Source: a virus. Taken from it: 37,138 bases of DNA. The stretch covers positions 1 through 37,138 of the IMG/VR virus record IMGVR_UViG_3300025117_000157, one strand, 5' to 3'. Numbering within the stretch: the first letter of the stretch is position 1; each line of letters begins with the position of its first letter. Made by a program: the position numbers and the translations under genes. A model generated the notes under the pieces. That model saw only the letters and a program-made list of their open reading frames with translations, was not told where the DNA came from and did no database searches. This document shows, piece by piece, positions 29,713 to 36,432 of this stretch.

Positions 29713-31256
29713 TTTTCTTTCTCGTTATATTCCACCAGTATTCCCGACGAAGTTAAGAGTATCGATGCAATTGAGACCGCACTCTCAACACCGGCAATAA
29801 GCACATCAACAGGGTCAACCACTCCGACTTCCATAAACTTGCCTATCTTATCGGTTACCACATTCAGGGCTTCGCCATCTTTCAGGTCAGGTTCTTCAAT
29901 TCCCATATTTTCAAGCAACTGGCGGTTTGGATATTTAAGGGCTTCGTTGAGAATTGCACTTGTCGTTTTAATGTTGGCGAGAGCAAGACCGGAGCCGGGG
30001 ACTACTCCGTGTTTATACGCGGACTTCACGGCATTGACAGCATCTTCCACCTTATATTTGAGAGTTTTCTGTTCGTTTTCGGTGGCGGCGCCTACTTTGA
30101 TTACCGCAAGAGTATTGGTGAAAAATCCGAGACGGCGCTGATGTTCTTTCTTTTTGGCTTCAACTTTTTCGTTTTCAATCGCTTGGCGGAGTGAAGTTAT
30201 TGCCATCGCCCGGTCGCCCTTTTTTCCTTTGGGGTCTATGACGATGGATTCTTTTTCCCTGCAGATAAACTTCTCGCATCTGCCAAGGTCTTTAATTTCT
30301 GCGTTTTCCAACTTGTCGCCTTTTGCTTGGGTGAATACTTTAGCGCCAGTTAAGAGCGCGAGGTCTTCAAGGATAACTGTTCTATTGTCTCCCGACGGTG
30401 CTACGATGGCCACGCCCCGGAAACTGCCATTTTTGCCGGTTTCTGCGTTGCGAACATGAGAAAGATTTACCATAAATGTTGCCAGCGCGCTTTGCTCAAC
30501 ATTGTCGGCAATGACTACGATGCTTCTTTTGTTTTCTTTCGCTAGTTTATCGATAATTGGGAATATATCGGCTATTTCCGTCAGCCGGTAGTCGGTGATG
30601 AGGATGTACGGTTTCTCCACGACTGTTTGCATACGACTCGGGTCGGTTACCATATAGGGGCTGATGTAGCCGTTGTCCAATTTAATGCCTTCAGTCGTTT
30701 CAACTGTGGTTTCCATAGTGGGAGATTTGTCTATGGTGATGATGCCGTCTCTGCCAAGTTTGTGATAAGTGTCGGCAAGCAGTTCGGCAATCTTTTCATT
30801 ATCAAAAGCAACTAGAGCCACCTTTTTCAAGTCTTCCTTTGTTTTAATTTCTTTAGCGGATTTTGTAAGGGCTTTTTTGACTTCCTCAAGACCTTTCTTT
30901 AGTTCTTTTTCTATTTTGTGTCCGTCAAATTGACTTTTCTTGGCGACTTCGTTGATGATGGCTTGGAGTATGATAAGAGCGCCAGTGGTGCCGTCTCCAG
31001 CCCTGTCATTAGTTTTTATCGCCGTTTCGCGGATAAGGTTAACAATAGCGTTCTCCGCAGGGTTGTCAGTGATTTGAAAGTCCCTTGCGATTTGAACACC
31101 ATCATCAAGTCCTCCGAGTTTATATGCAAATTTGTCTATAATTACCTTATTACTCGCGGGCCCGAAAGTGAGACGAACCATATTACACAATTTGTTGGTG
31201 GCTGATTTGATTACTTCAAAGACTTCTTTTTCATTTATGATTTTTATTTCTGACAT
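29709..31256 (-). CDS. groEL: Phage chaperonin GroEL (Hsp60), 515 aa
   Basis: A group I chaperonin over nearly full length (E. coli about 548). The ATP site GDGTT (87-91) contains the catalytic-type Asp88. The equatorial DAVNAVKSAYKHGVVPGSGLA (about 393-413) keeps the second key Asp. VGAATENE and the apical-domain segments are present. The usual TLGPKGRNV is replaced by TFGPASNKV (30-38), and the Gly-Met-rich C-terminal tail is missing. It should form a folding ring for phage proteins, working with the GroES-like protein 500 bp upstream. Two small Cys/Lys-rich genes separate them. Confidence 0.95.
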   Translation of the reverse strand: MSEIKIINEKEVFEVIKSATNKLCNMVRLTFGPASNKVIIDKFAYKLGGLDDGVQIARDFQITDNPAENAIVNLIRETAIKTNDRAGDGTTGALIILQAIINEVAKKSQFDGHKIEKELKKGLEEVKKALTKSAKEIKTKEDLKKVALVAFDNEKIAELLADTYHKLGRDGIITIDKSPTMETTVETTEGIKLDNGYISPYMVTDPSRMQTVVEKPYILITDYRLTEIADIFPIIDKLAKENKRSIVVIADNVEQSALATFMVNLSHVRNAETGKNGSFRGVAIVAPSGDNRTVILEDLALLTGAKVFTQAKGDKLENAEIKDLGRCEKFICREKESIVIDPKGKKGDRAMAITSLRQAIENEKVEAKKKEHQRRLGFFTNTLAVIKVGAATENEQKTLKYKVEDAVNAVKSAYKHGVVPGSGLALANIKTTSAILNEALKYPNRQLLENMGIEEPDLKDGEALNVVTDKIGKFMEVGVVDPVDVLIAGVESAVSIASILLTSSGILVEYNEKEK

Positions 31257-31257
31257 A

Positions 31258-31521
31258 CTAAATTTTAATTATTAAAGCTGATGGTTTATATATGCGGTGA
31301 TAGACTCTTTTTGTTAAACCGCTTCTTTGGGCATATTGTCTCAAGTGGGCTTTCAAATACTCAGCATTATTCACTCTACCTCTGTATCCTTTATTAAATC
31401 TGAATTTCCTGTTACAGATGTGGCACACCTCAATTTTGATTTTCATATTTTGAAATATGATATGCAAGTCGTGAGGTATGCCTCTGTATTTACAGCCGAG
31501 ATTTCCCGTGTAGCGAATCAT
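31258..31521 (-). CDS. Small zinc-finger-like basic protein, 87 aa
   Basis: Begins MIRYTGNLGCKYRGIP and has a VCHICNRKFRFNKG segment (about 32-45) that could be half of a zinc finger. The rest is rich in Arg, Lys and Tyr. The remaining ligands are not obvious. Its start overlaps the upstream stop by ATGA and it lies 1 nt from groEL, so it is translated within the chaperonin cluster. It could be an RNA- or DNA-binding accessory protein; no family recognised. Confidence 0.6.
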   Translation of the reverse strand: MIRYTGNLGCKYRGIPHDLHIIFQNMKIKIEVCHICNRKFRFNKGYRGRVNNAEYLKAHLRQYAQRSGLTKRVYHRIYKPSALIIKI

Positions 31522-31754
31522 TTTGACTTCTTGCCTTTCTTTGCGACCTTTTTGACTACTTTCACTGGCGCCTTTTTTGCCTTTGCCTTTGCCTTTGCCT
31601 TTGGAACTGCAGTTTCTTCATCATTGACATTATCAAGTATTTCTTCTGCTTGGACTTCGGGTGCTTTCACTTCTTCCACTGGTTCCTCCCAATTATCCCT
31701 TGCGCACTTGTTTCCAACATACACGTGTCCGTTTGGACATACTTTGTCTGCCAT
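31518..31754 (-). CDS. Zinc-knuckle plus Lys/Ala-rich tail protein, 78 aa
   Basis: The N-terminal MADKVCPNGHVYVGNKCARD has a C-x3-H...C mini-knuckle. An acidic linker (EEPVEEVKAPEVQAEE) follows, and the C-terminal 30 residues are an alternating Ala-Lys tail (KAKAKAKAKK...KKGKKSK) resembling histone-H1-like DNA-binding tails. It may coat or condense nucleic acid. It sits between groES and groEL genes, in the same operon. Confidence 0.6.
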   Translation of the reverse strand: MADKVCPNGHVYVGNKCARDNWEEPVEEVKAPEVQAEEILDNVNDEETAVPKAKAKAKAKKAPVKVVKKVAKKGKKSK

Positions 31755-31765
31755 AAATTTTTTGG

Positions 31766-32047
31766 TTAATCTTTTAATGTTGCGATTACTTCATCGTTAT
31801 GAAGCAACATATATTCGACCTTTTCTAACTCGATTTTGTCTCCCGCCAATAGCGCGAAAACGACTTTATCTCCTTTTTTGATGTCGTCTATTTCACTGCC
31901 GACTGCTATCACTTCCCCGTATGCTTTCGGTTCTTCCTCGGTGTTGTCGGGTTTGAATACTCCGTGTTCGCTCACTTGGGTTTTCTTATCGTCTGGTTTT
32001 ACGAGTATATAGAGTTTTCTCGGAATTATTTTAGGTGTTTTTTTCAT
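31766..32047 (-). CDS. groES: GroES-like co-chaperonin, 93 aa
   Basis: The length is near the family norm (about 97). The ATG at 32047 (MKKTPKIIPRKLYIL) lies just after the upstream stop. The core GEVIAVGSEIDDIKKGDKVVFALLAGDKIELEKVEYMLLHNDEVIAT (44-90) matches the GroES beta-barrel and C-terminus. The mobile loop (about 19-36) reads EHGVFKPD where bacterial GroES has GGIVLTG, so the GroEL-contact tripeptide has changed. It probably caps the phage GroEL ring, as T4 gp31 does for host GroEL. Confidence 0.88.
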   Translation of the reverse strand: MKKTPKIIPRKLYILVKPDDKKTQVSEHGVFKPDNTEEEPKAYGEVIAVGSEIDDIKKGDKVVFALLAGDKIELEKVEYMLLHNDEVIATLKD

Positions 32048-32048
32048 A

Positions 32049-32288
32049 TTACTGCAATTCACTTATACGAGTATCTCGACCCTTTCGTCTATTTTCCGCA
32101 ATAATTTGATTTCGGGCTTCGTCTGCTTCCTCTTCGGCTTCTATAATAAATCCTTTGGGTTTCGGGCCTTTGGCTTCAATCTGCTTGCTTGTAATTTCCA
32201 CTTTGTGTTCTATCACTCTGCGGAAGTAAGTCAGGGTTGCTACTATGAGGATTGCAATGAGCAGTCCGAGTATAATTCCTATAATCAT
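32049..32288 (-). CDS. Single-pass membrane protein with helical tail, 79 aa
   Basis: One N-terminal membrane span (MIIGIILGLLIAILIVATLTYF) with a basic stop (RR), then a charged helix (ITSKQIEAKGPKPKGFIIEAEEEADEARNQ) ending ISELQ. An early membrane-anchored factor is plausible, such as one for host takeover or superinfection exclusion. It could also be an extra lysis protein, though it is far from the lysis cassette. The stop precedes groES by one base. Confidence 0.65.
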   Translation of the reverse strand: MIIGIILGLLIAILIVATLTYFRRVIEHKVEITSKQIEAKGPKPKGFIIEAEEEADEARNQIIAENRRKGRDTRISELQ

Positions 32289-32584
32289 TTTTTATTTAAT
32301 TCTAGCCACAATTCTGCTACCGCTTCTTCGGGGGTTGAGCCTGTAAATACTTCATTGCCATCATTATCAACATAAGTATCTTCATAACCAGTTTCACCTT
32401 TTGCGCAATGCCATCGCTTATCAAAATGACTTTTCCATAAGGAAATATAATCCCCACACGCTTCTATGAGTTCGGAAAGAGCGGGAAGCAGAATAGGTGT
32501 TCCGTCTATTAAAAAATCCCTAGGTTCTCCAATCTTTAGTGGAAATCCGGCATCTTTTAATTTTTTGACAAGGTCGTAGTTCAT
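32285..32584 (-). CDS. Conserved phage hypothetical protein, 99 aa
   Basis: Contains DAGFPLKIGEPRDF, PALSELIEACGDY and a C-terminal GSTPEEAVAELWLELNKK. The pattern (PtLseLIeacG ... TPEeAVa.LWLaLn) is widespread in phages and prophages as an uncharacterised small protein. No catalytic residues can be proposed. It overlaps both neighbours by 4 nt in the minus operon. Confidence 0.75.
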   Translation of the reverse strand: MNYDLVKKLKDAGFPLKIGEPRDFLIDGTPILLPALSELIEACGDYISLWKSHFDKRWHCAKGETGYEDTYVDNDGNEVFTGSTPEEAVAELWLELNKK

Positions 32585-32856
32585 ACTTGTGGAATAGTGT
32601 CATCGCTTTCTGATTCTTTATTATATGACGAAGATATTGGTTTTTCAGCGACCTTTTCTTTTGGTTTGTTATCGTCAAAGTATATCGCTCTGGCAAGGAC
32701 TCTGCCGTCAGGTGTTATAAATGGAACTGCTCCTAGACCCAGCTTGTTTTTGGCAAGCGAAGGGATTGCGACTTCGTTGTGGGCTTTTACTCGCTTTTGG
32801 AAGTCTATTTCTTGCGCTTTAATTTCTTCGGATGTTGGTTTTTCTTCTTGTTGCAT
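32581..32856 (-). CDS. Hypothetical protein, 91 aa
   Basis: Starts with an acidic helix (MQQEEKPTSEEIKAQEIDFQKRVKAHNE), has a small beta core (LGLGAVPFITPDGRVLARAIYFDD) and ends with a low-complexity Ser/Glu/Lys tail. The GAVPFITPDGR strand-turn recurs in phage early proteins I cannot name. It overlaps the next gene by 4 nt and lies 10 nt after the LGRKGG gene. Confidence 0.6.
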   Translation of the reverse strand: MQQEEKPTSEEIKAQEIDFQKRVKAHNEVAIPSLAKNKLGLGAVPFITPDGRVLARAIYFDDNKPKEKVAEKPISSSYNKESESDDTIPQV

Positions 32857-32866
32857 GGTTTTATTG

Positions 32867-33013
32867 TTAATTTTTAATCTTCTTTTTTGGCCAGCGAGCT
32901 TTCACGGCTAGTTTACTGATTCGTCTCATGTGTGCCCGGTCTTTAGACACAGCAAGACCACCTTTACGGCCAAGAGATACTGCGGCTGGATTTTTTTGAG
33001 GTTTTGATTTCAT
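32867..33013 (-). CDS. Small LGRKGG-motif basic protein, 48 aa
   Basis: The ATG at 33013 encodes MKSKPQKNPAAVSLGRKGGL, then a basic helix (SKDRAHMRRISKLAVKARW) and a Lys tail. The NPAAVxLGRKGG motif with ARW marks a common family of tiny phage and plasmid proteins, probably nucleic-acid binding. A promoter ends 6 nt before the start (-10 TATAAT), so the mRNA is predicted to be leaderless. Confidence 0.75.
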   Translation of the reverse strand: MKSKPQKNPAAVSLGRKGGLAVSKDRAHMRRISKLAVKARWPKKKIKN

Positions 33014-33019
33014 TGGTTA

Positions 33020-33065
33020 ATTATAATCCAAGCGGTTGGTATTTGCAATATCTATATGTGGATAA
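33020..33065 (-). promoter_or_regulatory. DnaA-box leaderless promoter of the LGRKGG gene
   Basis: Box TTATCCACA (33057-33065), 8 bp, TTGCAA (33043-33048), 17 bp, perfect TATAAT (33020-33025), 6 nt, ATG at 33013. It is embedded in the 3' end of the pentapeptide gene, where the box reads Leu-Ser-Thr. Confidence 0.75.
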
Positions 33066-33287
33066 CTTATACCACGCACAAATTCTTAAATCAGGAACTA
33101 CCCACGTCTTTTCCTTAAACTCTGAATATATTATATCGCTATCTTTGTTAAAGAAACGCATTTTAGGTTCGCTAGTGTTAAACCAGCCTGAATTGAAGTA
33201 GCCTGAATTGCGGTCGCCTGAATTGTTACAACCAGTATTTTCTTTTAAGTGTTCTTTTTCACAATACTCACATATTTTTTTATTCAT
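33021..33287 (-). CDS. NSG-type pentapeptide-repeat protein, 88 aa
   Basis: An N-terminal CEYC knuckle precedes about four NSGxx repeats (NNSGDRNSGYFNSGWFN, about 21-37). A conserved cap follows (TSEPKMRFFNKDSDIIYSEF) and a C-terminal extension. The repeats-plus-FNTxxPxxRxFNKD arrangement is frequent in phages and candidate-phyla genomes, function unknown. This copy has few repeats compared with typical members, so it may be contracted. Its last 15 codons coincide with the promoter at 33020-33065. Confidence 0.75.
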   Translation of the reverse strand: MNKKICEYCEKEHLKENTGCNNSGDRNSGYFNSGWFNTSEPKMRFFNKDSDIIYSEFKEKTWVVPDLRICAWYKLSTYRYCKYQPLGL

Positions 33288-33475
33288 AATTATTTATTTA
33301 TTATTTGTAATAAATCTTTTTTTATTTGTTCATCTCTTTTTAAGGTTATTGATAATTACCACTCTTTCGTGAATACAATTTCTTCAAAGCCGAACGATTT
33401 GGCTTTTGCCTTCTCGCATTTGTCTTCCGCCGTGCCGATATACTTGTTTCATATTTTTTCTAGTTATGCTTGTAA

Positions 33476-33673
33476 TTACGACATAAACTCTTGCTCTAAA
33501 CCATTTAACCTTTCCTTTGCTTTTAATAATTTGAACCTAGCGGATTTTTTGGCTTCTTGGGCTTCAACTATGGCTCTGCCGGCTTTGATGTTCTCTAACA
33601 TAGCCACTTCAATTTCGGCAATGGCTTCCCTTACTTGGTCTTCGGTTGGTTGTTCGTCTTTTAAATTATTCAT
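33476..33673 (-). CDS. Small coiled-coil protein, 65 aa
   Basis: Reads MNNLKDEQPTEDQVREAIAE, then one long amphipathic helix (IEVAMLENIKAGRAIVEAQEAKKSARFKLLKAKERLNGLEQ). Probably a dimeric coiled coil. Function is unknown. From 33288 to 33475, between this gene and the pentapeptide gene, the minus strand has an open stretch ending ...KSFGFEEIVFTKEW with no start codon, possibly a decayed gene. Confidence 0.6.
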   Translation of the reverse strand: MNNLKDEQPTEDQVREAIAEIEVAMLENIKAGRAIVEAQEAKKSARFKLLKAKERLNGLEQEFMS

Positions 33674-33684
33674 ATTTTATAATT

Positions 33685-34203
33685 CTAATGTTCATCTATC
33701 CTTTTGTAAAGCTGTAATTCCTTACGAAGTGCGACTATTTCCATAGACCAATCCATCTTATAAGTTTTGTGGGAACGCCTGTCCTGTTCGCATTTGTCCC
33801 AAAGTTGTAATGTCTTATGGTCTATGACATTGTGCCGAATTAGGTCGTTATATTCCGCTTCGTGATACTTTTTCCATAAATGGCAACCTTTACACAAACA
33901 GACAATTAAACGAGTATCGGCGAAGGTGGCGGAATTGGCGCGGGTTATCAAATGGTCGGCTTGGATTATACTATTACTGATAATTTTTCCATCTACCACC
34001 CCCGCCCCATCACTACAACCCCGCAATTTCCTTAAAACACAACCGCCGTCCCTATGACAAACTATCAGCCGGACTAAATCTTGTATCTCTTTTTTCTTGG
34101 TAGCCGTATCGTTATCGCCCACTACTCGCAACTTCCCTCTCTTTAATCCCTTTCTCGGCTTTATGAAACCTGATTTTCTTTTAAGCCACGACCTTTTTAA
34201 CAT
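33685..34203 (-). CDS. NinG/HNH-like recombination nuclease, 172 aa
   Basis: A strongly basic N-terminus (WLKRKSGFIKPRKGLKRGKLR) precedes a zinc-nuclease core: CHRDGGCVLR (49-58), QADHLITRANSATFADTRLIVCLCKGCH (81-108) with the DH pair at 83-84 and Asn90, then KKYHEAEY. The layout resembles lambda NinG (Rap), a Holliday-junction endonuclease, and related HNH proteins. It overlaps the upstream HNH gene by 7 nt. Next to the RecB-like nuclease and SSB it may act in phage recombination. Confidence 0.7.
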   Translation of the reverse strand: MLKRSWLKRKSGFIKPRKGLKRGKLRVVGDNDTATKKKEIQDLVRLIVCHRDGGCVLRKLRGCSDGAGVVDGKIISNSIIQADHLITRANSATFADTRLIVCLCKGCHLWKKYHEAEYNDLIRHNVIDHKTLQLWDKCEQDRRSHKTYKMDWSMEIVALRKELQLYKRIDEH

Positions 34204-34691
34204 ATAAAACTTTTTATTTTATCGTGTTTGCGACAATTACACGATTTACATAATGGTTGTATATTCTCTATGTTGTCCGAACCACCTTTACTAACTGGGA
34301 TTATATGGTCTTCAGTAAGTTTAATTTGTGGTTCTACTTTCTTACAACACGGACAAGTCCAGTTATATTGGGCTTTTAATGTTTCCCAATCACCGAGAGT
34401 ATGCGAACCACCATTACCAGTTTTCATTATCCTTCTTTTTCGGTTATGCCATAACTTTTTTTCATAATTATTTTTTAACCATTCTTTGTTATACTTTTTC
34501 CTATCAAATCCTCCTTTCCAACTATGACTAAATTGTCCCATTTTCCCATAATTCCAATTTTTATCTCCTTGTAATCCTAAACTAATTTTATCTTTAGTTT
34601 CCTTTGACGGAGATTGTCTTTTATGAGGTCTGTGTGGGACTTTGAAAGCATTTCTATGATATTCTGTTCTTTTATAAACTCCTGATGGCAT
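34197..34691 (-). CDS. HNH endonuclease with NUMOD-like basic N-terminus, 164 aa
   Basis: The N-terminal MPSGVYKRTEYHRNAF and SKETKDKISLGLQGDKNWNYGK are typical of phage homing HNH proteins (DNA-binding NUMOD-like part). The HNH core has CPCC (113-116), EDHIIPVSKGGSDNIENIQPLC (127-148), C151 and H156, complete ligands and catalytic His. The -10 TATAAT ends 6 nt before the ATG, again predicting a leaderless message. Probably a selfish insertion, followed in overlap by the NinG-like gene. Confidence 0.9.
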   Translation of the reverse strand: MPSGVYKRTEYHRNAFKVPHRPHKRQSPSKETKDKISLGLQGDKNWNYGKMGQFSHSWKGGFDRKKYNKEWLKNNYEKKLWHNRKRRIMKTGNGGSHTLGDWETLKAQYNWTCPCCKKVEPQIKLTEDHIIPVSKGGSDNIENIQPLCKSCNCRKHDKIKSFIC

Positions 34692-34697
34692 AAATGT

Positions 34698-34703
34698 ATT
34701 ATA
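34698..34703 (-). promoter_or_regulatory. -10 element of the HNH gene, leaderless spacing
   Basis: TATAAT on minus, followed by 6 nt and the ATG at 34691. The hexamer 17 bp upstream (GAATTA) is a poor -35 and there is no box. Promoter strength is uncertain. Confidence 0.5.
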
Positions 34704-34779
34704 CTACCTTTTCATCAATATAATTCAGAACTTTTACTAATAAACTTCGGCTATCCTTGTCTTCAGTATTATCTAGCAT
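34699..34779 (-). CDS. Possible 26-aa ORF
   Basis: The ATG at 34779 encodes MLDNTEDKDSRSLLVKVLNY plus six residues, a short acidic-then-hydrophobic helix. Its stop overlaps the -10 of the downstream HNH gene. No family recognised. Support is only the open frame and composition. Confidence 0.2.
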   Translation of the reverse strand: MLDNTEDKDSRSLLVKVLNYIDEKVV

Positions 34780-34820
34780 TTCTACAGTCCTTTACAATTT
34801 CGGCAAGTATCTGGCACAAA

Positions 34821-34913
34821 TCATAGCATTATTTTAGCAATTATCTCCATACGATTTTTTCTTTCTCTGAAGTAAGTGTTTATTTCCAATTCTCTTAAAA
34901 TATCTTGTTTCAT
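34821..34913 (-). CDS. Possible 30-aa helical peptide
   Basis: The ATG at 34913 follows the previous stop at 34915 directly (the same AAAATG junction seen at other operon starts). It encodes MKQDILRELEINTYF, then ERKNRMEIIAKIML. A single amphipathic helix. A short downstream frame overlaps its stop by ATGA. Low confidence because of size. Confidence 0.35.
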   Translation of the reverse strand: MKQDILRELEINTYFRERKNRMEIIAKIML

Positions 34914-34914
34914 T

Positions 34915-35271
34915 TTAATTCGCTTGTAATTCTTTATCTACACTCCCTGCAAGTTTTTTGGATAGATTGACCATTTCATAAATAAGTTTTATAAATAGTT
35001 TTGCCTTAATCCATTCTTTATAAAATGAAGTGGCTTTTGCTTTTGTTTCACAATATGCTCCTGTAAGTTTTTTCTCACCGTCTTTTTCATCTATCAGTCC
35101 AGCTTCAAATTTTCTGTATTCACTTTCCTGTTCTACGGAGTAATTTATAAGTTTAGACATAAATTCCAATAATGCTTCAGCATTAACCATCAAAGTTAAA
35201 TAATCATTACTCTGACGAGCTTTCTTTTGATGTTGAAGTATTAAATCTATTGTTTTATAAATCTGTTCCAT
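34915..35271 (-). CDS. Hypothetical helical protein of the recombination module, 118 aa
   Basis: The ATG at 35271 (MEQIYKTIDLILQHQKKARQ) lies 4 nt after the SSB-like stop and replaces a longer frame with an unlikely N-terminus. All-helical; recurring features are NDYLTLMVNAEALLEFMSKLINYSVEQESEYRKFEA and AYCETKAKATSFYKEWIKAKLFI. Proteins like this sit beside SSB/recombinase genes in siphoviruses and podoviruses, suggesting a recombination or replication accessory, but no function is known to me. Confidence 0.65.
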   Translation of the reverse strand: MEQIYKTIDLILQHQKKARQSNDYLTLMVNAEALLEFMSKLINYSVEQESEYRKFEAGLIDEKDGEKKLTGAYCETKAKATSFYKEWIKAKLFIKLIYEMVNLSKKLAGSVDKELQAN

Positions 35272-35275
35272 AAAA

Positions 35276-35683
35276 TTAAAATGGGATGTCTTCGGGAGCA
35301 ATATCTCCATCTTCGTGAACTTCCGTGCTAGGTAATACAAAACCATTTTCTGTTAATTCGGCTTCGGGATGTGCAAAGTAATAAACATCTATAAATTTAC
35401 CAGAAACATTTTGTTTTATCTTAACCACTTTAACTTTCTTTCCTATCCAATTAGTGGCTTCTTTTCCAAAAGCATCTACAAAACCATTTATAGAAGTTTG
35501 GTTGATACTTATATTTCCCTCTTTACCACTTGCGGTTTTAATTAAGAAAACATCCTGTGTTCCAAATTGACCCTCTACTTCTTTTCCCTCATTAGCAATC
35601 TCTACTAATTCTCCATCTTTAATATCAACACCTTTTTTAAGAAACTGACCAACTGTTATTCTTTTTTCGTATATTTTTGACAT
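35276..35683 (-). CDS. Single-stranded DNA-binding protein-like, 135 aa
   Basis: The ATG at 35683 (MSKIYEKRITVGQFLKKG) is chosen, as the upstream in-frame TTG overlaps the nuclease gene. Beta-rich OB-fold-like body (GQFGTQDVFLIKTASGKEGNISIN, then WIGKKVKVVKIKQNVSGKFIDVYYF) and an acidic C-terminus ending DIAPEDIPF, the DxIPF tip by which SSBs recruit repair proteins. It probably protects ssDNA for recombination or host-driven replication. It follows the RecB-like nuclease by 1 nt. Confidence 0.7.
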   Translation of the reverse strand: MSKIYEKRITVGQFLKKGVDIKDGELVEIANEGKEVEGQFGTQDVFLIKTASGKEGNISINQTSINGFVDAFGKEATNWIGKKVKVVKIKQNVSGKFIDVYYFAHPEAELTENGFVLPSTEVHEDGDIAPEDIPF

Positions 35684-35684
35684 T

Positions 35685-36431
35685 TTATTTTCCAATTACA
35701 TTATTAAATTTTTCTTGTAAACGATACACAGATACACAAGCCAAGAAGAAGTTTTTAGCGTCTTCTGTGCTTACCGACCTTTTTTCTTGAAATGTTCCGT
35801 CTTTTTTAAGATTAAGAATTATATGTCCTTTTATTTCTTTACCATAACCCATTTCTTTTAACATTAGTTCATATCCAGCACATTGTGCAAAGTGTTCGGG
35901 ATAAATTCCACTACCAGTTTTTATGTCCCCAATATAAATTTCCCCGTCAATTTCAAAAACCAAGTCCACAATTCCACCTAAAAATAAAGATTTTGAATAA
36001 AGTCCTTTTTCAGTTTCTAGAAACTTAACTTTATTTTTAACTGCCCAATCTATAAAATACTGAACTTGCGGATATTCGGACTTAGTATCCTTGTCTATAA
36101 TCCCCCCCCAAGCCCCTATAACGCCCGCCACAAGTTTTTCTATCTCGGAATGAATATCTGTGCCTTTTTGACCCGCTTCTTCCTTTTTGCGCCTGTGGGC
36201 AGTTTTAGCTCTCTCAAAAATTCCATCTAACATATTCTTTGGAGGCATTAAAGACTTGTCGTAAAGTTCACCTTTAATGTATTCTACCGCCATATTCGCA
36301 GACCACTGAATCAACATCGGCTTGGATAAAATTCCAAGTATAGTGGTGCAACCTGTAAGAGACTTCCATTTATTATCCACCAATAATTCGTGTAAGTGTT
36401 TTTCTTTATTAAATCGGTATTCTTTATCCAT
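35685..36431 (-). CDS. PD-(D/E)XK nuclease (RecB/Cas4-like exonuclease), 248 aa
   Basis: Key residues are GTDIH (90-94), Asp156 in GGIVDLVFE, and GDIKT (168-172) giving the D-x-K pair, followed by the Q-containing helix (EHFAQCAGYELM). These are the RecB-family motifs, without an iron-sulfur cysteine set as in Cas4. At 248 aa it fits phage exonucleases that resect dsDNA for recombination. Together with the SSB-like and NinG-like genes it forms the only recognisable DNA-processing module, and there is no polymerase. Confidence 0.85.
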   Translation of the reverse strand: MDKEYRFNKEKHLHELLVDNKWKSLTGCTTILGILSKPMLIQWSANMAVEYIKGELYDKSLMPPKNMLDGIFERAKTAHRRKKEEAGQKGTDIHSEIEKLVAGVIGAWGGIIDKDTKSEYPQVQYFIDWAVKNKVKFLETEKGLYSKSLFLGGIVDLVFEIDGEIYIGDIKTGSGIYPEHFAQCAGYELMLKEMGYGKEIKGHIILNLKKDGTFQEKRSVSTEDAKNFFLACVSVYRLQEKFNNVIGK

Positions 36432-36432
36432 T

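Noticed and set aside
33288-33475. Gene ending KSFGFEEIVFTKEW on the minus strand
   Set aside because: The frame is protein-like at its end but is closed by a TGA without any start codon; at most a decayed remnant, noted under the neighbouring gene.
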